Assembly: GCA_015661855.1 (NCBI GenBank)
Contig: DQVH01000098.1
Span: 1 to 12,663, forward strand
Source of the DNA: Desulfurococcales archaeon
Lineage (GTDB): Archaea > Thermoproteota > Thermoprotei_A > CAZTBM01 > SZUA-1508
DNA: 12,663 nucleotides
Direction of reading: 5' to 3'
Shown here: in pieces, positions 5,633-12,663 of the stretch
Position numbering within the stretch: position 1 is the stretch's first letter
Layout of the letters: each line of letters starts with the position of its first letter
Position numbers and translations under genes: made by a program
The notes under the pieces: model-generated
What the model saw: only the letters and a program-made list of their open reading frames with translations
Database searches by the model: none
Told to the model about the DNA's origin: nothing

Positions 5633-6253
5633 CTATTTAGTACCATATAGTATCAAATCTTTAGATTTACTACTTAACACTCTAACACCACTAATACTGT
5701 TACGGATGATGTAGTCGAGTATAATATTATTTGACTTTTTAGGGTATGATATAATGAGTTTACCTTCATCCCTTAATACTCTAAGTAGTTCCGATAATGA
5801 GGTTTTAATGTCTGGAAGGTTTTGTATTACAGTTATTACCGTTAATATGTGGAATACCCCACTCCTTAATGGTAGATAGTCTATATCTGCTAATACTAGG
5901 TCTACCAGTAACTCTAAGTTGTGTACTCTCTTCTTAGCCTGATTCAACATACCTATACTAAAGTCTAAGCCGACATAGTATACTTGAGTGTACTTTTCAC
6001 TCTTAAGTATGTGCTGGTAGAGGTACTCTAATAATAGACATGTACCACATCCAGCATCTAGAATGGCTACATTACGTTTTTTCAGTATACTGTTCCTTAG
6101 TACACCTTCTATTTCACTATACTTTTCCAGCTGTTCACTTTTATAGAGGTTATCGTATGAGGGAGCTGTAGTGTTATATTTTAACTGTATTAGTTTCTTA
6201 ACTTTAAATTTATGATTTAGCTTTACCAATGTAGTGTAGGAGGCTTTTACCAC
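5633..6253 (-). CDS. Class I SAM-dependent methyltransferase (UbiE/Methyltransf_11-like)
   Basis: This 206-residue soluble enzyme has the Rossmann methyltransferase motifs: AILDAGCGTC (63-72, motif I), YYVGLDFS (92-99, with the acidic residue that holds the ribose), ADIDYLPLRSGVFHIL (122-137) and the VIQNLPD post-motif. The NTTAPSYDNLY segment before motif I is common to small UbiE-like methyltransferases. The substrate cannot be told. The start is GTG at 6251-6253 with GAGGAG 8 nt upstream (6262-6267), both inside the nucS 3' end. The 44-nt overlap implies cotranscription and coupled translation. A later start that removes the overlap would delete part of the N-terminal helix, but the fold would survive. 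The protein is short at the C-terminus compared with typical 240-270-residue relatives. Confidence 0.85.
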   Translation of the reverse strand: MVKASYTTLVKLNHKFKVKKLIQLKYNTTAPSYDNLYKSEQLEKYSEIEGVLRNSILKKRNVAILDAGCGTCLLLEYLYQHILKSEKYTQVYYVGLDFSIGMLNQAKKRVHNLELLVDLVLADIDYLPLRSGVFHILTVITVIQNLPDIKTSLSELLRVLRDEGKLIISYPKKSNNIILDYIIRNSISGVRVLSSKSKDLILYGTK

Positions 6254-6995
6254 GCTGTCTACTCCTCAAAACTTTATATATCTGGCTAATATCTATCCTT
6301 TTATATTCAAGCTTTAGTTTTTCAGTTAACTCTAGAGCAGACTTTGATATTGATGGTGCTACGATAATACCTCTAATTCTCTCCCTAGGCATATACTTTT
6401 TAACTGCATCAATGTATCTTTTCAGTTGGAGAACTGCATCCTTACTTGCTGTAGTCCTCTTGATCTCTATTATAACTACATTTCCATTCCTATCTCTACA
6501 GTATAAGTCTATGAAGCCTGGTTCTACACGCTTTTCCACATCAATTGTTATAAGGCCTTCTTCAATAGTTGATGGGTTTTTGGATAGGTAATCTCTAATC
6601 TCCTCTTCTGAAAGATACTCTATAAATTCACCTCTATCATCTAGTATTGCATGTGTTATAGTGTAGATTTTTGTAAACCTTATTTCAAGTATTTCTCTAG
6701 GTGTTAACCTAAGAGCCTTCATAACTAACTCTCCATTTTCAACACTAAGTGATATATCTGTAGTTTCTGGTTGCCAGTTTACTGGAGAGTATCCGAAAGG
6801 TCTATGTACTAGTACCGAGCCATCACGTTTAACTATAACTAACCTATCACCCTGTGTTAGCCTAGAAGCACCCCTACCCTCATAAATGATTGTACAACAC
6901 CCGTAAATCACCATTAACTTCTTACTTGTTAGTGCATCCCTTATTATCTTTACAGCCTCCTCTAGACTCGATGGATTATAGTGTATAACCTTCAT
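6210..6995 (-). CDS. nucS: NucS/EndoMS mismatch-specific endonuclease
   Basis: NucS (EndoMS) cuts both strands at mismatched bases or cleaves branched DNA, and works with the PCNA clamp; it substitutes for MutS/MutL in many archaea and actinobacteria. The protein has 261 residues, the usual size. The N-terminal DNA-binding domain shows GDRLVIVKRDGSVLVHRP (49-66) and GYSPVNWQP with Trp74. The C-terminal RecB-like nuclease has GFIDLYCRD (Asp163), VIIEIKR (Glu177, Lys179) and LQLKRYI, so the catalytic set is intact. The extreme C-terminus (KSLLHYIG, 250-257) looks like a weak PCNA-interacting motif lacking the usual Gln. The ATG at 6993-6995 starts close to the predicted transcription start near 7004, so the mRNA may be almost leaderless. 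Confidence 0.95.
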   Translation of the reverse strand: MKVIHYNPSSLEEAVKIIRDALTSKKLMVIYGCCTIIYEGRGASRLTQGDRLVIVKRDGSVLVHRPFGYSPVNWQPETTDISLSVENGELVMKALRLTPREILEIRFTKIYTITHAILDDRGEFIEYLSEEEIRDYLSKNPSTIEEGLITIDVEKRVEPGFIDLYCRDRNGNVVIIEIKRTTASKDAVLQLKRYIDAVKKYMPRERIRGIIVAPSISKSALELTEKLKLEYKRIDISQIYKVLRSRQRGKSLLHYIGKAKS

Positions 6996-7023
6996 ACATC
7001 ATCAAAAATATTATGTAGCCCCC

Positions 7024-7034
7024 AATATATAAAG
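7024..7034. promoter_or_regulatory. Shared bidirectional TATA element between nucS and the UPF0282 gene
   Basis: AATATATAAAG reads as a TATA box on both strands (CTTTATATATT on minus). Counting about 26 nt each way gives starts near 7004 for nucS and near 7056 for the UPF0282 gene, close to both start codons. Only 66 nt separate the two genes, leaving little room for two separate promoters. Confidence 0.45.
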
Positions 7035-7061
7035 TAGAGTACTACATGGGAGATGGAGTTA

Positions 7062-7925
7062 ATGAAGGTAAAACTACTAGCATTCGATAGTATGGGTGTT
7101 AGATCTACAGCAACAGTAGTCTATGCTGGTGGTTTAAGGGTATTCGTAGACCCCGGTATATCCTATGCACCCAGAAGGTACGGTTTACCACCACACAGAC
7201 TCGAACTTGAGAGAGTTAGAGAGTTAAAAAGGGTTATATATGAGGAGGCGTATAAAGCAGACGTTATAGTGATATCACACTACCACTACGACCACTATGA
7301 TCCTCAAGCAGACTTCTATGAGGGTAAAATCTTAGTGATAAAGCATCCTGAAAGAAATATTAATATAAGTCAGAGAATTAGAGCAGCAAAATTTCTTAAA
7401 CATAAAATAAGCTTACCGGAGAAAATATACTATGCCGACAATTTACTACTCGAAGTGGGTAGTTTACGTTTAAAATTTTCACAACCAGTACCACATGGCC
7501 CTGAAGGTAGTAAGCTAGGATATGTAGTTATGACGTTAATTGATGATGGAAACTATAAAGTACTACATACATCTGATACTCAGGGGCCTATAAGTGAAAG
7601 TGTAGTAGAGATTATAGCTGGTATGAAGCCGAATATGATAATAGACTGTGGACCACCAACATACTTTGAGGGATACAGGGTAAGTAGTAGTGATATTGAG
7701 AGAGCAATAAATAACATCATAAAGCTACTATCAATACCTAGCTTAGAAACATTAATAATAGACCACCATACGTTAAGGGATTTAAACTATAAACATAGAT
7801 TAGAAAAAGTATTCATAAAAGCTAGAGAGCTAGGTAAGAGAGTCTTAACAGCTGCAGAGTATATGGGTAAACCTATTGAGCAGTTAGAGGCTATGAGGAG
7901 AAGTCTATGGCAAAACCTAAAATAG
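7062..7925 (+). CDS. UPF0282-family metallo-beta-lactamase-fold protein
   Basis: This 287-residue archaeal protein belongs to the uncharacterised UPF0282 group of the metallo-beta-lactamase superfamily, presumed metal-dependent hydrolases. It shows MGVRSTATVV near the N-terminus, VDPGISYAPRRYGLPPH, the metal-binding HYHYDH (residues 73-78), PHGPEGSKLGYVV, HTSDTQGP, IIDCGPPTYFEG and IIDHHTLRDLNY. All histidines and aspartates expected of the binuclear site are there. The substrate is unknown. An upstream in-frame ATG at 7053 is possible, but ATG 7062 gives the family's usual MKV start, with GGGAGA at 7048 and GGAG at 7055. It heads an operon with the SPOUT methyltransferase (19-nt overlap) and the Rqc2 homologue, which suggests a role around RNA or ribosomes; this is inference. 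Confidence 0.9.
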   Translation: MKVKLLAFDSMGVRSTATVVYAGGLRVFVDPGISYAPRRYGLPPHRLELERVRELKRVIYEEAYKADVIVISHYHYDHYDPQADFYEGKILVIKHPERNINISQRIRAAKFLKHKISLPEKIYYADNLLLEVGSLRLKFSQPVPHGPEGSKLGYVVMTLIDDGNYKVLHTSDTQGPISESVVEIIAGMKPNMIIDCGPPTYFEGYRVSSSDIERAINNIIKLLSIPSLETLIIDHHTLRDLNYKHRLEKVFIKARELGKRVLTAAEYMGKPIEQLEAMRRSLWQNLK

Positions 7926-8527
7926 TAATTGAGCATTTAGAGCCAAAACTAAGTAGATGGCTCCTCATAGAGTATAAACACTCATCAAAAATTGCTGGAA
8001 AGGAGAATCTAATATTCACTAACGTTAAAGATGAAAAAACCTACAGTATACTCTCAAAATACGGTACAGTATATAGGGAGAGTATTATAGAGTTAGAGGA
8101 TAAATTTAGTGACCTAATAGTCTTAGATCCTAAAGCTAAAGTAGAACTTAAACCCCACGAAATATCCAGTAATACAGTTATAATAGTTGGAGGTATACTA
8201 GGAGACCATCCACCAAGGGGTAGAACGTGGACTCTACTAACATCTAAACTTAGAAGAGCTAAACCAAGAAATATTGGTAAACACCAATTCTCAATTGATG
8301 GAGCAGTCTATGTAGCGTTAAAGGTTAGTGAAGGACTAGAGTTAAATAGAATACCAGTAATAGTAGGATACAAGGTGAGATTAAGTATATTCCCTGGAGT
8401 AGTACACGAAATAGAACTACCATACGCATACCCACTAGTTAAAGGTAAACCACTAATATCAGATGAACTAATAGACTACCTAAAGAGAGGTATAGTATTT
8501 GATGAGCTTAGAGAGTTAGAATTATAG
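7907..8527 (+). CDS. SFM1-like SPOUT methyltransferase (DUF431)
   Basis: This 206-residue protein matches the archaeal branch of the DUF431/SFM1-like family of knotted (SPOUT) methyltransferases. The yeast member Sfm1 methylates an arginine of ribosomal protein uS3; archaeal members are usually annotated as RNA methyltransferases. Signatures are IEHLEPKLSRWLLIEY (8-23), the SAM-loop GGILGDHPPRGRT (95-107) and KHQFSIDGAVYVALKV (125-140) in the knot. The target in this organism is not known: a ribosomal protein arginine and an RNA site are both open. The start ATG at 7907 has GAGGAG 6 nt upstream and overlaps the preceding gene by 19 nt. The next gene, encoding an Rqc2 homologue, follows 17 nt later. 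Confidence 0.88.
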   Translation: MAKPKIVIEHLEPKLSRWLLIEYKHSSKIAGKENLIFTNVKDEKTYSILSKYGTVYRESIIELEDKFSDLIVLDPKAKVELKPHEISSNTVIIVGGILGDHPPRGRTWTLLTSKLRRAKPRNIGKHQFSIDGAVYVALKVSEGLELNRIPVIVGYKVRLSIFPGVVHEIELPYAYPLVKGKPLISDELIDYLKRGIVFDELRELEL

Positions 8528-8544
8528 GTTAAAGTGGGATAGCC

Positions 8545-10524
8545 GTGAAAGTTAAAAAGTCTATGAGTAGTTTAGACTTATACTCATGGCTTAAATGGTG
8601 TAGAGATAGAATACTAAACTGCTACATAGACAACATCTATATGCCTAAAGGCAACCTTATTATACTAAAACTTAAATGTAAAAGTCAAAGCTTCAATCTA
8701 GTTATTGAAGCTAGTAGGAGAATACACTTAACAAAATATACATTTAAGACTACTGAAACAGAACAATACAAAATACCACTATTCTGTACAATACTTAGAA
8801 GGAAAATTAGGGATAAAAAGATACTAAACATATACCAGTATGATTTTGAAAGAGTTGTCATAGTGGAGATAGGTAGAGTTGAACCAGAGTATAAGTTGAT
8901 TGCAGAAATACTACCACGAGGAGTAATAGTGTTAACGGATAGAGATAACACAATCATATATGCTTCAGAGTTTAGAGAGATGAAGGATAGAAGTATAAAG
9001 GTTAAGGAGAAGTACACTCTCCCACCAAGAATAGGTATAGATATAACATCGCTATCACCTAAAGAGATTACATGTAAAGTAAAAGAGTATGCTAAATCAA
9101 CTATAGTTAGGGGTTTAGTTAGAGCTCTAGGTATACCTGGAGAGCTAGCTGAAGAGATATGTTATAGAGCTGGAATAGATAAGAATAGGAGAGTTGAAAC
9201 CCTTAATACCCAAGAGCTTAATAGTATTGTTAAAGCGCTATCGGATATTCTTAGTGAAGTTAATCACGGTAAAGGCTATATAGTATACGATGGGGATACA
9301 CCTATCACCGTAACCCCTTATAAACCAGTGGCAACACATGGAAGAATAGTAGAATACCAGTTATTTAATGATGCATTAGATGAATACTTCACATACTACA
9401 TGAGATTAGAGGAGGAGCTATCAGCTAGAGAGAAGGTGGAAGAGGAAATAGCTAGATTAGAGACTTCACTAAGGAAACAGTGTGAACTAATTGAGAAATA
9501 TAGAAGAGAGAGTGAAAAGTATAAAAGGATAGCTGATAAGCTAATGATGAATCTACATATACTATCAGAGTTTCTTAAGTGTATTAGGAGTCAGAGTGAA
9601 AACTGGTATAAAGCTATAGATAAATGTAAGAGTATCCTAAATGAAACAGTTACAATTAAAAGTATTAATCCGTCTAAAGGGCTCATTAAAGTAACTGTTA
9701 ATGGTGATAACGTAGACCTAGATGTAAGGTTATCAGCATACGATAATATATCGAAACTTTACAGTCTAGCTAAAGAGTTTAAAGTGAAAGCTGAAAGAGC
9801 TAAAGAAGCCCTATCTAGATTGGAGGAGAAGATTAGGGAGTTAAAGAGTAGAATGGAGTTAGAAACTATTAAAGCGAGAGTAGCTATTAAGCGTAGGGAA
9901 TGGTATGAGAAATATCACTGGCTAATTACACCATCAGGATTCCTAGTTATAGCTGGACGTGATCAATCACAAAATGAGAGTTTAGTAAGAAAACACCTTA
10001 AAGACGATGATATATTTCTACACGCAGATATCCATGGAGCACCAGCTACCATACTAAAAGTTGAGGGAAGTAAACCCTCAAGTAGGGATATTGAGGAGGC
10101 AGCACTACTAGCTGCAGTATACTCTAAAGCCTGGAAACTAGGACTACACGTAGTAGATGTATTCTGGGTTTACGGTAAACAGGTTTCGAAATCTCCACCA
10201 TCAGGAGAATACTTACCCAAAGGAGCGTTCATGGTCTACGGTAAGAAAAACTACATTAGAAATGTAGCTCTAAAGCTAGCTTTAGGTATTGAAATATACA
10301 ATAATAGCTACCGTGTAATTGTAGGTTCTGAGGATACAGTTAAATCTAAAACAAAATACTACACCATACTAATACCAGGTGATGAAGACCCATATACAGT
10401 AGCTAGAAAGGTAAAAGAGAAACTATTATCAAAGTGTTCTGAAAGAGAAAAGTACATAATTGAATCAGTAGATCTAAACGAGATAGCTATGAGAATACCA
10501 GGAAAATCAAGAATAGTAGAGTAG
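8545..10524 (+). CDS. rqcH: Rqc2/NEMF/RqcH (NFACT) ribosome quality-control protein
   Basis: The 659-residue protein binds stalled 50S subunits carrying peptidyl-tRNA and, in bacteria and probably archaea, recruits tRNA(Ala) to add alanine tails. Domains in order: NFACT-N (about 1-190) with the family's KSMSSLDL start (Asp11), a helix-hairpin-helix-like part with LVRALGIPGELAEEICYRAG (about 190-225), a long charged coiled coil (about 285-430, interrupted near 360-400), and NFACT-R (about 455-560) with HWLITPSGFLVIAGRDQSQN, DIFLHADIHGAPATIL and GKQVSKSPPSGEYLPKGAF. The Asp-Arg pair needed for tRNA work in RqcH appears here as Glu102-Arg103 (FERVV). The start is GTG at 8545, kept because KKSMSS at its beginning is conserved; the upstream GTGGGA is a weak ribosome site. 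It is the last gene of the operon. Confidence 0.93.
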   Translation: MKVKKSMSSLDLYSWLKWCRDRILNCYIDNIYMPKGNLIILKLKCKSQSFNLVIEASRRIHLTKYTFKTTETEQYKIPLFCTILRRKIRDKKILNIYQYDFERVVIVEIGRVEPEYKLIAEILPRGVIVLTDRDNTIIYASEFREMKDRSIKVKEKYTLPPRIGIDITSLSPKEITCKVKEYAKSTIVRGLVRALGIPGELAEEICYRAGIDKNRRVETLNTQELNSIVKALSDILSEVNHGKGYIVYDGDTPITVTPYKPVATHGRIVEYQLFNDALDEYFTYYMRLEEELSAREKVEEEIARLETSLRKQCELIEKYRRESEKYKRIADKLMMNLHILSEFLKCIRSQSENWYKAIDKCKSILNETVTIKSINPSKGLIKVTVNGDNVDLDVRLSAYDNISKLYSLAKEFKVKAERAKEALSRLEEKIRELKSRMELETIKARVAIKRREWYEKYHWLITPSGFLVIAGRDQSQNESLVRKHLKDDDIFLHADIHGAPATILKVEGSKPSSRDIEEAALLAAVYSKAWKLGLHVVDVFWVYGKQVSKSPPSGEYLPKGAFMVYGKKNYIRNVALKLALGIEIYNNSYRVIVGSEDTVKSKTKYYTILIPGDEDPYTVARKVKEKLLSKCSEREKYIIESVDLNEIAMRIPGKSRIVE

Positions 10525-10644
10525 CAGCCATAGTAGCCTAAATGAAACAATAAGGAAATAAGTTCATACAATTAATTCTTTGCAACACCCCCAAAATACT
10601 AAAAGTGTACAGGTAATCACTATTAGAGTGTAGGTGAAGTGTTT

Positions 10645-11463
10645 ATGGCTATATCATCTACACCTTTAGTAAAAGATTACATGGTTAGTGACTACCCTAA
10701 AGTTGATAAGGATGATTCATTACAGTATGCACTAAAGGTTATGGAGAAGTATGGCACCGATAGAGTTTTAGCATTTGAGAAGGGTAGACTAGTAGGTATC
10801 CTAACAATGAAGGATATTATAGTTAGACTTGGAACTTTAAGAACAAGAAGTATTACTCCATCACACCTCTATGTCTCAAGTGTTATGACAGGTAACCCTA
10901 TAACAGTACATCCAGAAGCTACATTAATTGAAGCTTCAAAGACAATGATTGATAGAGGGATTAGTAGTTTACCAGTAGTAAGTTCTGGAAGGGTAGTAGG
11001 CTTAATAACTAAACGTGAAATAGCAAAACTATGTATAGATAGAAACATAGATACACCTACAAAGAATGTAATGAGCTATAACCCTATAACACTTAAACCT
11101 GGAGATAGAGTAATTCATGCAAGACAAGTAATACTATCAAACTCTATATCAACACTACCAGTTGTAGAAAACGGTAAACCTATAGGGTTAGTAACTATAG
11201 ATGAGGTAGCTAAAGCTCTAGTAGCATTCTACAACATAGTACCAGCTAAATATAGAGGGGAGAGAATAATGCACCTACTAGTGGACGATATAATGAAAAA
11301 CCCAATAAAAGTTCACATAGAGACACCATTATACGAAACTGTAAAGGTGATCTTAGATAGGAGAGTTAGAGGTGTAATAGTTGTAGATAGCGAGGATATA
11401 GTTACTGGAGTAGTAACATTAACCGATATAGTAAGGTATATATCATCAGAACTAAACCTATAA
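10645..11463 (+). CDS. Four-CBS-domain protein (two Bateman modules)
   Basis: This 272-residue protein consists of four tandem CBS repeats and nothing else. They begin with YMVSDYPKVDKDDSL, SVMTGNPITVHPEATL, NVMSYNPITLKPGDRV and DIMKNPIKVHIETPL, and each ends in a strand-helix such as GILTMKDI, GLITKREI, GLVTIDEV and GVVTLTDI. CBS pairs bind adenine nucleotides or SAM and act as energy or metabolite sensors. With no effector domain, it would act through a partner. The ATG at 10645 is preferred because AGGTGA lies 7 nt upstream (10632-10637); an in-frame GTG at 10639 would be too close to that site. A weak TATA-like ACTAAAAG at about 10598 could drive it. It is first in a cluster with the Mut7-C and AMMECR1 genes. 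Confidence 0.92.
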   Translation: MAISSTPLVKDYMVSDYPKVDKDDSLQYALKVMEKYGTDRVLAFEKGRLVGILTMKDIIVRLGTLRTRSITPSHLYVSSVMTGNPITVHPEATLIEASKTMIDRGISSLPVVSSGRVVGLITKREIAKLCIDRNIDTPTKNVMSYNPITLKPGDRVIHARQVILSNSISTLPVVENGKPIGLVTIDEVAKALVAFYNIVPAKYRGERIMHLLVDDIMKNPIKVHIETPLYETVKVILDRRVRGVIVVDSEDIVTGVVTLTDIVRYISSELNL

Positions 11464-11990
11464 TGTTGATGCCCATGTCTAAGAGACAGTTGAAATTCAT
11501 AGTGGACTCAATGTTAGGTGATGTAGCTAGATGGCTTAGAATGTTAGGCTACGATACTCTATACTTTAAGGACATTAGTGATAACCAGTTAATCTCAATA
11601 GCTAAGAGGGATGGAAGAATACTAGTAACTAGAGATAAAACTCTATTTACTAAGGCTAAACGTAAAGGTTTAGGAGTAGTCTACCTCGGTAAAGCACAAG
11701 ACATAATAGCTAGATTAACAACACTATACAAATACCACTCAATAAATTTAGAAATAGACCCTAATAGATCACGTTGCCCCATATGTAATGGTATTCTTAA
11801 ACATGTTGAGCCATGGGAGGTTAAAGGTAAAGTAGATAACAGTATTAAAGAGAGGTATAGTGAATTCTGGTTATGCACTAAATGTGGGAAAGTATACTGG
11901 AAGGGTACACACTGGATAACTATAGAGAAAATACTTTTAGAGGTAAAGAGGAGAATAGGAGTAGATAGAGAGGATTTAAAGGAGAATTAA
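11463..11990 (+). CDS. Mut7-C (PIN-like RNase) protein with C-terminal zinc ribbon
   Basis: This 175-residue protein matches the Mut7-C family, a PIN-like nuclease domain related to the C-terminus of the worm exonuclease Mut-7. The nuclease part shows FIVDSMLGDVARWLRMLGYD (12-31), ISDNQLISIAKRDGRILVTRD (38-58) and GVVYL, with acidic residues Asp15, Asp40 and Asp58 as candidate catalytic sites. It is followed by a zinc ribbon with Cys105, Cys108, Cys138 and Cys141 (CPIC and CTKC) and the family-typical VYWKGTHW. The target RNA is unknown. The ATG at 11463 overlaps the CBS stop by one base (TAATG), so translation is probably by termination-reinitiation; no clear ribosome site is present. Met3 and Met5 (11469, 11475) are alternative starts. 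Confidence 0.9.
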   Translation: MLMPMSKRQLKFIVDSMLGDVARWLRMLGYDTLYFKDISDNQLISIAKRDGRILVTRDKTLFTKAKRKGLGVVYLGKAQDIIARLTTLYKYHSINLEIDPNRSRCPICNGILKHVEPWEVKGKVDNSIKERYSEFWLCTKCGKVYWKGTHWITIEKILLEVKRRIGVDREDLKEN

Positions 11991-11994
11991 GGCC

Positions 11995-12660
11995 ATGACA
12001 TCACTACGAGATATAAGTTTTAGTAGTGGAGAGTACCTCGTAAGACTGGCAAGGAGAGCTGTAGAAACATATCTTAAACATGGAACTAGAATACCTATAC
12101 CAGAGGATGCACCAGAAATATTGTATAAGCCGTTCGGGGTATTTGTAACTATAGAGAAATTCTATAGAGTTGGAGATAGAGTTTACAAGGAGTTAAGAGG
12201 TTGTATAGGGTATCCTGAACCAGTAAAACCATTAATTGAATCCACTATAGAGGTAGCTATAGCTGCAGCAGTTGAAGATCCAAGATTTAAGCCTATGAGC
12301 TATAACGAGCTAGACTCTGTAATATTTGAAGTATCAATACTATCAAAACCAGAGCTAATAATAGTAGATAATCCGAAAGATATACCTAAACAAATAACTA
12401 TTGGGCGTGACGGATTAATTGTTGAAAGGGGTATCTTTAAAGGGCTCCTCCTACCACAAGTACCTGTTGAGTATGGATGGGATACTAGAACATTCCTAGC
12501 AGAAACATGTATGAAAGCAGGGTTACCACCAGATGCATGGCTACTTGAGGGAACAAAAGTATACAAGTTTCAAGCACTAATATTTGCTGAAGATGAGCCT
12601 AGGGGGAGGATTATACAACGAGATTTAATGAAAGAGTTGAAGGAGAAACACAAAGATTAA
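11995..12660 (+). CDS. AMMECR1-domain protein
   Basis: This 221-residue protein is a complete archaeal AMMECR1-family protein, close to the crystallised Pyrococcus PH0010 type in length. It carries the invariant LRGCIG at 67-72, preceded by PFGVFVTIEK and followed by EVAIAAAVEDPRFKPMSYNE. Near the C-terminus are GLLLPQVPVEYGWDTRTFLA and CMKAGLPPDAWL. The biochemical function is not established; the conserved LRGCIG patch and its pocket suggest an enzyme or a nucleic-acid-related role. In many prokaryotes the domain is linked to MEMO1 or radical-SAM genes, which are absent here. The start ATG at 11995 is 4 nt after the preceding stop, with GGAG about 10 nt upstream. It lies in the CBS/Mut7-C operon and ends 3 bases before the window edge. 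Confidence 0.95.
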   Translation: MTSLRDISFSSGEYLVRLARRAVETYLKHGTRIPIPEDAPEILYKPFGVFVTIEKFYRVGDRVYKELRGCIGYPEPVKPLIESTIEVAIAAAVEDPRFKPMSYNELDSVIFEVSILSKPELIIVDNPKDIPKQITIGRDGLIVERGIFKGLLLPQVPVEYGWDTRTFLAETCMKAGLPPDAWLLEGTKVYKFQALIFAEDEPRGRIIQRDLMKELKEKHKD

Positions 12661-12663
12661 TCA

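Noticed and set aside
8685..9017. Minus-strand open frame of 110 codons inside the Rqc2 homologue
   Set aside because: It is a shadow frame opposite a conserved domain, with hydrophobic composition caused by the complement of A-rich codons.
10359..10571. Minus-strand open frame of 70 codons over the 3' end of the Rqc2 homologue
   Set aside because: It lies mostly antisense to conserved coding sequence and has no supporting start signal.
11681..11878. Minus-strand open frame of 65 codons inside the Mut7-C gene
   Set aside because: It is antisense to the zinc-ribbon region and shows no family signature.
12300..12566. Minus-strand open frame of 88 codons inside the AMMECR1 gene
   Set aside because: It is antisense to highly conserved coding sequence, with Ser/Pro-rich shadow composition.

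Overview
The window is an AT-rich, compact stretch of archaeal chromosome. The best guess is a hyperthermophilic crenarchaeote (Thermoproteota) near Desulfurococcales/Acidilobales. Grounds: an archaeal-type S-adenosylmethionine synthetase, an archaeal Sm-like protein, NucS/EndoMS, AMMECR1, UPF0282 and Mut7-C proteins, GAGGTG-type ribosome binding sites, TATA/BRE promoters and, most telling, an ESCRT-III/CdvB-family protein, which Thermoproteales lack. No tRNA, rRNA, CRISPR or insertion sequence was seen.

Layout. Positions 1-329 form a near-perfect inverted repeat (160-bp arms, 3 mismatches, 9-nt loop), open at the left edge. Each arm carries the 3' end of a CdvB-like gene. One copy (217-768, minus) is complete; the other (1-113, plus) enters from outside, so the two genes converge tail to tail. 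The complete copy is translationally coupled to an MscS-type mechanosensitive channel (749-1633). Divergent from this pair runs a sugar-phosphate nucleotidyltransferase and BtpA-family operon (1769-3695, plus). The gap to the convergent metK-type gene holds a candidate C/D box guide RNA (about 3774-3838) with its own promoter-like sequence. On the minus strand follow SAM synthetase (3851-5080) and an Sm-like protein (5216-5476), which share a 13-bp promoter word, with a 19-bp perfect palindrome upstream of the SAM synthetase promoter. Next comes a nucS-methyltransferase pair overlapping by 44 nt (5633-6995).

From a short divergent promoter at about 7030 a plus-strand operon starts: UPF0282 metallo-beta-lactamase-fold protein, SFM1-like SPOUT methyltransferase and Rqc2/NEMF/RqcH homologue (7062-10524). 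It probably serves ribosome quality control or ribosome modification. A last tightly packed cluster encodes a four-CBS-domain sensor, a Mut7-C nuclease with zinc ribbon and an AMMECR1 protein (10645-12660).

Most genes are ordinary archaeal housekeeping. The points worth attention are the tail-to-tail ESCRT-III palindrome, the ESCRT-III/MscS coupling, the guide RNA candidate, and the inverted repeats in front of SAM synthetase.
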